Source of the DNA: Cytobacillus depressus
GTDB taxonomy: Bacteria > Bacillota > Bacilli > Bacillales > Cytobacillaceae
Direction of reading: 5' to 3'
NCBI RefSeq assembly: GCF_008923245.1
Contig: NZ_WBOS01000005.1
Span: forward strand, 124,001 to 188,000
Length of the DNA stretch: 64,000 bases
Under the pieces are notes generated by a model. The model was not told where the DNA came from. It made no database searches and saw only the letters and a list, made by a program, of their open reading frames with translations. The stretch's first letter is position 1, and the number at the start of each line of letters is the position of its first letter. Position numbers and translations under genes: made by a program. Below, piece after piece: positions 63,562-64,000 of the stretch.

Positions 63562-63601
63562 TACCCCCTATGGTATAATTTGAGTTAAAAAAATTTGATA
63601 A
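63562..63601 (-). promoter_or_regulatory. Promoter with CsoR/CstR-like operator ahead of yrkHIJ
   Basis: Minus strand TTATCA (63596-63601), 17 bp, TTATAC (63573-63578), followed by TATACCATAGGGGGTA (63562-63577), which resembles the TACC-G-tract-GGTA site of CsoR/CstR persulfide sensors and overlaps the ribosome site. The regulator gene is not in the window. Confidence 0.5.
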
Positions 63602-63720
63602 CCCTCATGGTGGGCGTTTCTTATTGCATTCGTGTAAAACGATTGCTATGAACGATTCATAACAAGCATTTACCTTGTGTTTTAGAAAATCGGTCATTAT
63701 GACAGAATATGTCCTTAGTT

Positions 63721-64000
63721 TTATTTTTGAATACCTGTTGTTTTGCCAGACCATTCACTCATGCCTGGTACAACATTAAATACTTTTTTAAATCCCTTTT
63801 CAACTAATTTTTGTGCAGCAAAATCACTGCGGCTACCTGTGCGGCAAACGACATAAATTTCGTTATCCCGACCCAGCTCATCCATTCGATTGTCCAATTC
63901 ATCTAATGGAATGGAGATTGCATCTGCAATATGATTGAATGCATATTCTGCTGATTCTCTTACATCTAGCACAACTAAATTGGCACTACTTTCAAGTTTT
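63721..64000 (-). CDS. Rhodanese-domain protein (5' part beyond window; YrkF-like?)
   Basis: The frame is open from the right edge to the TAA at 63721-63723, so the N-terminus is missing. The visible ~92 residues are a rhodanese domain: LVVLDVRESAEYAFNHIADAISIPLDEL, active Cys in VVCRTGSRS and FNVVPGMSEWSGKTTG. In B. subtilis yrkF is a TusA-rhodanese fusion just upstream of yrkH; the position here fits that, but the TusA part cannot be seen. Confidence 0.8.
   Translation of the reverse strand, partial: KLESSANLVVLDVRESAEYAFNHIADAISIPLDELDNRMDELGRDNEIYVVCRTGSRSDFAAQKLVEKGFKKVFNVVPGMSEWSGKTTGIQK

Overview
The window is low-GC, densely packed DNA from a spore-forming member of the Bacillaceae. 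Gene content and order follow Bacillus subtilis in several blocks: sufCDSUB, metNPQ and the yus region (yusD, yusE, yusF, gcvH, yusI, fadN-fadA-fadE), plus yunC/yunF, a yrkF-H-I-J-like sulfur block and tandem yerD-like genes. A gerABC operon and spoIIP support sporulation. Regulatory sites are of Bacillus type (S-box riboswitches, a FadR operator, Fur boxes). The species cannot be named from the sequence alone.

Layout. 1-1.5 kb: start of a branched-chain amino acid binding lipoprotein (cut by the window edge) and a broken NhaC-type antiporter. 1.8-4.6 kb: HD-GYP protein, YunC, YunF. 4.7-10 kb: the SUF Fe-S assembly operon. 10.3-15.1 kb: methionine uptake (metNPQ) and metY, each behind its own SAM-I riboswitch. 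15.2-17.6 kb: yusD, yusE-yusF, gcvH, yusI. 17.8-23.4 kb: the fatty-acid beta-oxidation operon behind a FadR operator. 23.6-24.5 kb: a YuzL-like small gene and the remains of a siderophore locus. 24.6-28.4 kb: a DUF2071 protein and two tandem membrane-anchored glutamate-synthase-like proteins. 28.5-36.9 kb: gerABC, rodA, a GalT/HIT-like protein, a His-rich lipoprotein, spoIIP. 37-41.3 kb: an SDR reductase, an ECF sigma/anti-sigma pair and a DUF4097 protein. 41.4-45 kb: a Fur-box-controlled ferric iron ABC importer. 45-57 kb: a transporter and regulator zone (MarR with a two-gene ABC exporter, EamA, an MFS pump behind an apparent translational attenuator, ArsR with an AHSA1-like protein, MerR with an MFS pump). 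57-58.6 kb: a polysaccharide deacetylase. 58.8-60.6 kb: an encapsulin iron-storage operon. 60.7-64 kb: an uncharacterised Fur-box gene and a persulfide/sulfur-handling operon.

How the genes fit together. Iron is a recurring theme: Fe-S assembly (suf), Fur-controlled ferric uptake (fbpABC), a decayed siderophore system, and an iron-mineralising encapsulin with its cargo and a ferredoxin that carries the same targeting peptide. Sulfur metabolism is the second theme (suf, met, yrk). The third is drug or toxic-compound efflux, with four transporter systems each next to visible control sites.

Most notable observations: (i) the encapsulin operon with matching TVGSL-type targeting peptides on both cargo proteins; (ii) a complete attenuator ahead of an MFS pump, with a three-codon leader peptide Met-Gly-Arg, mutually exclusive hairpins and an intrinsic terminator; (iii) a dispersed repeat family (five copies) whose stems show compensatory base changes, pointing to a conserved folded RNA or DNA structure; (iv) an unknown gene behind a Fur box that converges on the encapsulin operon.
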